From Butyricicoccus_A sp963601915 (GTDB lineage: Bacteria > Bacillota > Clostridia > Oscillospirales > Butyricicoccaceae): a DNA stretch of 64,000 bases. A model generated the notes under the pieces. It ran no database searches. It saw only the letters and a program-made list of their open reading frames with translations, and was not told the DNA's origin. Position numbers and translations under genes: made by a program. Below, piece by piece: positions 61,004 through 64,000 of this stretch (positions are counted from its first letter, which is position 1; every line of letters begins with the position of its first letter). The DNA is taken from positions 1-64,000 of the forward strand of contig CAVCGL010000011.1 in assembly GCA_963601915.1 (NCBI GenBank). Reading direction: 5' to 3'.

Positions 61004-61402
61004 TTATTTTCCTACATTGATACGTGTCAGAGCACGCTTGAGTCTTGCCTGCGCTAACTCTTGATCACGTGCATCCGCGTGCTGCTGAAGCAGCTGCTCC
61101 GCACGCTGACGCGCGCGCTCCGCGCGGCTGACGTCAATGTCTTCCGCCCACTCAAACGTGGTCGCTGCGAGATTGACTTCGTTGTCCCGCACAGACAGCA
61201 TACCGCCGATGCAGGCTGCCCGGCGCGTCTCGCCATTCTCCCCCGTCACGCGGCATTCACCCATGCCGAGTGCGGTCAGATATGGGATATGATTCGCCAG
61301 AATGCTCACATCGCCGTCAATCGTCCGGACAAGCACGCGCTGTGCTTCGCCGTTAAAGAACTCACCGTCTGCCGTCACAATGCGAAGATGGAATACACTC
61401 AT
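61004..61402 (-). CDS. atpC: ATP synthase epsilon subunit
   Basis: A 132-residue epsilon chain. The N-terminal beta-sandwich (FHLRIVTADGEFFNGEAQRVLVRTIDGDVSILANHIPYLTAL) and C-terminal helix pair (RAEQLLQQHADARDQELAQARLKRAL) are intact. It follows atpD by 3 bp and is the last gene of the operon. Confidence 0.97.
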   Translation of the reverse strand: MSVFHLRIVTADGEFFNGEAQRVLVRTIDGDVSILANHIPYLTALGMGECRVTGENGETRRAACIGGMLSVRDNEVNLAATTFEWAEDIDVSRAERARQRAEQLLQQHADARDQELAQARLKRALTRINVGK

Positions 61403-61405
61403 GCG

Positions 61406-62803
61406 TTATTCCCCCTTCTTGGCTTTTTCCACGGCCTCCTCGATGGTTCCGACAAACAGGAACGCAGACTCCGGCAGATCATCGTGCTTGCCTTCCAGAA
61501 TTTCACGGAAGCCGCGGATGGTCTCCTTGAGCGGAACATACTTGCCCTTGATGCCGGTAAACTGCTCGCCGACAGTAAACGGCTGCGACAGGAAGCGCTG
61601 AATCTTACGCGCACGGGCTACCGTGAGCTTATCTTCCTCAGACAGCTCGTCCATACCCATGATAGCAATAATATCCTGCAGCTCTTTATAGCGCTGCAAG
61701 ACACGCTGCACCTGACGTGCGACATCATAATGCTCCTGACCGAGAATTTCCGGTGTCAGAATTCGGCTGGTGGATTCCAGCGGATCAACGGCCGGATAAA
61801 TACCCTGCGAAGCAATGCCGCGGTCGAGTACCGTCGTTGCGTCCAGATGCGTAAACGTCGTCGCCGGAGCCGGGTCGGTCAAGTCATCCGCCGGCACATA
61901 GACAGCCTGTACGGATGTGATGGAACCGCGCTTGGTGGATGTAATACGCTCCTGTAATGCACCCATTTCGGTTGCCAGCGTCGGCTGGTAGCCTACTGCG
62001 GACGGCATACGGCCGAGCAGCGCGGATACCTCCGAGCCTGCCTGCGTGAAACGGAAAATGTTGTCGATAAACAGCAGCACATCCTGATTCTCGCGGTCAC
62101 GGAAATACTCTGCCATCGTCAGACCGGACAGAGCGACACGCATACGTGCTCCTGGCGGCTCGTTCATCTGACCGTACACCAGTGCGGTCTTGTTCAGAAC
62201 GCCGGACTCTGCCATTTCGCCGTACAGGTCATTGCCCTCACGGGTGCGCTCGCCGACACCGGAGAATACCGAGATGCCGCCGTGCTCCTTCGCAACGTTG
62301 TTAATCAGCTCCTGAATCAGGACGGTCTTGCCTACACCGGCGCCGCCGAACAGACCGATCTTGCCGCCCTTGGCATACGGGCAAATCAGGTCAACGACTT
62401 TGATGCCGGTTTCCAGAATATTTACCGCACCTTCCTGCTCCTCAAAGGTCGGAGCCGGACGATGGATTTCCCACTTTTCTTCGGTCTTTACCGGTTCACC
62501 GTTGTCAATCGGCTGACCGAGCAGATTGAACATGCGTCCCAGCGTCTCTTCGCCGACCGGCACGCGGATGGATCCGCCGGTATCGACGGCCTTTGCACCG
62601 CGAACCAGACCATCCGTCGAGCTCATGGCGATGCAGCGGGCCGTGTTGTCGCCGATATGCTGTGCTACCTCAGCGATAATGGTCTCGCCGTGGTTATCTA
62701 CTTCCAATGCATTGAGAAGGTTAGGAAGCTGTCCGTCTGCAAATTTCACATCAAGTACCGGGCCGATAACCTGCGACACGGTACCCACGTTTTGCTCGTT
62801 CAT
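61406..62803 (-). CDS. atpD: ATP synthase beta subunit
   Basis: A 465-residue catalytic F1 subunit with the P-loop GLFGGAGVGKTVL (residue ~150), the catalytic GERTREG, and the DELSEED-type switch MDELSEEDKL. The start at 62803 has GGAGAAATGTGC nine bases upstream; the ATG two codons earlier is too close to the site. Confidence 0.99.
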   Translation of the reverse strand: MNEQNVGTVSQVIGPVLDVKFADGQLPNLLNALEVDNHGETIIAEVAQHIGDNTARCIAMSSTDGLVRGAKAVDTGGSIRVPVGEETLGRMFNLLGQPIDNGEPVKTEEKWEIHRPAPTFEEQEGAVNILETGIKVVDLICPYAKGGKIGLFGGAGVGKTVLIQELINNVAKEHGGISVFSGVGERTREGNDLYGEMAESGVLNKTALVYGQMNEPPGARMRVALSGLTMAEYFRDRENQDVLLFIDNIFRFTQAGSEVSALLGRMPSAVGYQPTLATEMGALQERITSTKRGSITSVQAVYVPADDLTDPAPATTFTHLDATTVLDRGIASQGIYPAVDPLESTSRILTPEILGQEHYDVARQVQRVLQRYKELQDIIAIMGMDELSEEDKLTVARARKIQRFLSQPFTVGEQFTGIKGKYVPLKETIRGFREILEGKHDDLPESAFLFVGTIEEAVEKAKKGE

Positions 62804-62850
62804 GCACATTTCTCCTTCTTAGTTTCTTTGCTTGCGCGGCGGAAAGGCGA

Positions 62851-63717
62851 TCACTCTTCGCCCTCCGCACCCGCTACAATCTCCGTAATCTCCTGCGTAA
62901 TCGCGCCCTGACGAGCACGGTTATACTTCAGGCTCAGATCTTCTATCATATCGTCCGCATTCTTGCTTGCAGAATCCATCGCCGTGCGGCGTGCCGCCTG
63001 CTCCGACGCATAGGACTGGCACAGCGCGCCATAAAAGATACCGGCGATGTACTCCGGCACAATCGCATTGAACACGGTCTCCGGACTCGGCTCGTACAGC
63101 GTCATCGCGCCGCTCTCGTTTTTCGCCTCGCTCTTTTCATACGGTACCGGCAGTACCTGCATGACCGTCGCGTGCTGGGTCAGCATGGAAACGAAATTGG
63201 TGTACACGATATAAATCGCATCAAAGGAACCTTTAACAAATTCGTTCGAGAGAAAATGCGCCGCAGTATGGCAGTTGCCAATGCTTGCATCCTCTGCCAC
63301 GGTATATGCCTCGGTCAAAATCTCCATATTCCGTCTCTTGCAGTATTCCATTGCCTTTTTGCCGACCGGTACGGTGCACACCTGTGCTCCGTTTTGCTGC
63401 GCGATATGGCTCTCGACCAGCTTCATGACATTGCTGTTGTAGCCGCCCGCGAGTCCTCTGTCACCGGCAATGATGACATAGCAGACTTTTTTGATCTCCT
63501 CCCGCGGCTCCACGAACGGAGACTTGAAATCTCGTTTTCCATATGCAATGCCCGTCATGGTTTCATACAGGATATTGAAAAACGGCTCCGTGCGTTCAAT
63601 GCGTTCTCGTGCGCGGCGCACCTTGGATGAAGCCACCAGCTCCATGGCCTTGGTGATCTGCCGCGTGCTCTGCACGCTCTTGATGCGGTTTTTGATCTCC
63701 TTCATAGAGGCTCCCAT
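62851..63717 (-). CDS. atpG: ATP synthase gamma subunit
   Basis: A 288-residue rotor shaft. The N-terminal coiled coil is EIKNRIKSVQSTRQITKAMELVASSKVRRA. The C-terminal helix SASKNADDMIEDLSLKYNRARQGAITQEITEIVAGAE carries the conserved family signature. It follows atpA by 12 bp. Confidence 0.98.
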   Translation of the reverse strand: MGASMKEIKNRIKSVQSTRQITKAMELVASSKVRRARERIERTEPFFNILYETMTGIAYGKRDFKSPFVEPREEIKKVCYVIIAGDRGLAGGYNSNVMKLVESHIAQQNGAQVCTVPVGKKAMEYCKRRNMEILTEAYTVAEDASIGNCHTAAHFLSNEFVKGSFDAIYIVYTNFVSMLTQHATVMQVLPVPYEKSEAKNESGAMTLYEPSPETVFNAIVPEYIAGIFYGALCQSYASEQAARRTAMDSASKNADDMIEDLSLKYNRARQGAITQEITEIVAGAEGEE

Positions 63718-63729
63718 GTTTCAGCCTCC

Positions 63730-64000
63730 TTATCTTGTCTTGAGAAAAGCAGTCTTGACCGTTGTGATTGCATCTTTCAGCTTTTCTGTGGTCTCATCGC
63801 CCATCGTGCCCTTCTCGCGGATCTCTGCCAGCACATCCGGATTAGCATCCAAGTGTGCGTACAGCTCGCGCTCGAAGTCCAGAATATCCTCGACCTTGAC
63901 ATCCTCGAGCATATTATTGGTGACGGCATAAATGATAGCAACCTGATTTTCTACCGCAATCGGTGCGGTACGATTCTGCTTGAGCACCTCTACGATGCGT
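63730..64000 (-). CDS. atpA: ATP synthase alpha subunit, C-terminal part (truncated by window edge)
   Basis: The last ~90 codons of AtpA are present (IVEVLKQNRTAPIAVENQVAIIYAVTNN...). The reading frame is open to the window end. The order atpA-atpG-atpD-atpC is the standard F1Fo order; the rest of the operon lies to the right. Confidence 0.95.
   Translation of the reverse strand, partial: RIVEVLKQNRTAPIAVENQVAIIYAVTNNMLEDVKVEDILDFERELYAHLDANPDVLAEIREKGTMGDETTEKLKDAITTVKTAFLKTR

Noticed and set aside
1..64000. CRISPR arrays, insertion sequences, prophage, tRNA or rRNA genes
   Set aside because: I saw no regularly spaced repeats, no transposase or integrase frames, and no tRNA-like T-loop/acceptor pattern in the spacers. 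A tRNAscan or IS search would settle it.

Overview
The window looks like the chromosome of an anaerobic, low-to-mid GC Clostridia member (Bacillota), possibly a gut Oscillospirales/Butyricicoccaceae-type butyrate producer. That taxonomic guess is inference. It rests on strong AGGAGG-type ribosome binding sites, oxygen-sensitive enzymes (glycyl radical enzyme, pyruvate:ferredoxin and indolepyruvate:ferredoxin oxidoreductases), S-layer-homology and YARHG proteins, RecD2, ComFC, and the order rpoB-rpoC / L7Ae-rpsL-rpsG-fusA-tuf. No tRNA, rRNA, CRISPR array, IS element or prophage was found.

Region 1 (1-15.8 kb) is the accessory metabolic part. On the minus strand a glycyl radical enzyme (GRE) and its activase are followed by an AraC regulator and the first codons of a 4-hydroxybutyryl-CoA dehydratase / 4-hydroxyphenylacetate hydroxylase family gene. 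The GRE has a near-perfect sigma-54 promoter (4259-4274) and a long enhancer-like upstream region with a 10-bp inverted repeat. A sigma-54 activator gene and rpoN itself lie 8-10 kb away as a divergent pair. Between them are an opine-dehydrogenase-family gene, a TetR and a GntR regulator, a one-chain pyruvate:ferredoxin oxidoreductase and a LUD protein. The opine-dehydrogenase-like gene and the PFOR gene carry the same tandem pair of 13-bp TGACC-N3-GGTCA palindromes just downstream of their -10 boxes, so they are probably co-repressed, perhaps by the TetR protein encoded between them.

Region 2 (15.8-35.4 kb) holds an SLH/VanY-type cell wall peptidase, a TrkA-TrkH potassium uptake operon and an inositol-type cluster (IolE-like, Gfo/Idh, AraC, sodium:solute symporter). 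It also has a YczE-like membrane protein overlapping an amidohydrolase. Next is an aromatic 2-oxoacid operon (TrpR-like regulator, IorA, IorB, phenylacetate-CoA ligase type enzyme), then an acyl-CoA synthetase, an ECF sigma factor with a DUF4367 partner, and a diacylglycerol glucosyltransferase-like enzyme.

Region 3 (35.6-64 kb) is mostly housekeeping: murC, an MreB-type gene, comFC-recD2, tuf, fusA, rpsG, rpsL, an L7Ae gene, rpoC and rpoB. These are followed by a histidine phosphatase with rfbA, an AEC transporter with a small membrane protein, an envelope operon (YARHG, amidase, DUF4203-like), and the end of the F1Fo ATP synthase operon (atpA end, atpG, atpD, atpC). rpoB, the L7Ae/str genes and tuf each have their own recognisable sigma-70 type promoter.

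The best candidate for something undescribed is the sigma-54-controlled GRE cluster together with the separately operator-linked opine-dehydrogenase-like/PFOR pair. The GRE substrate cannot be read from sequence alone.
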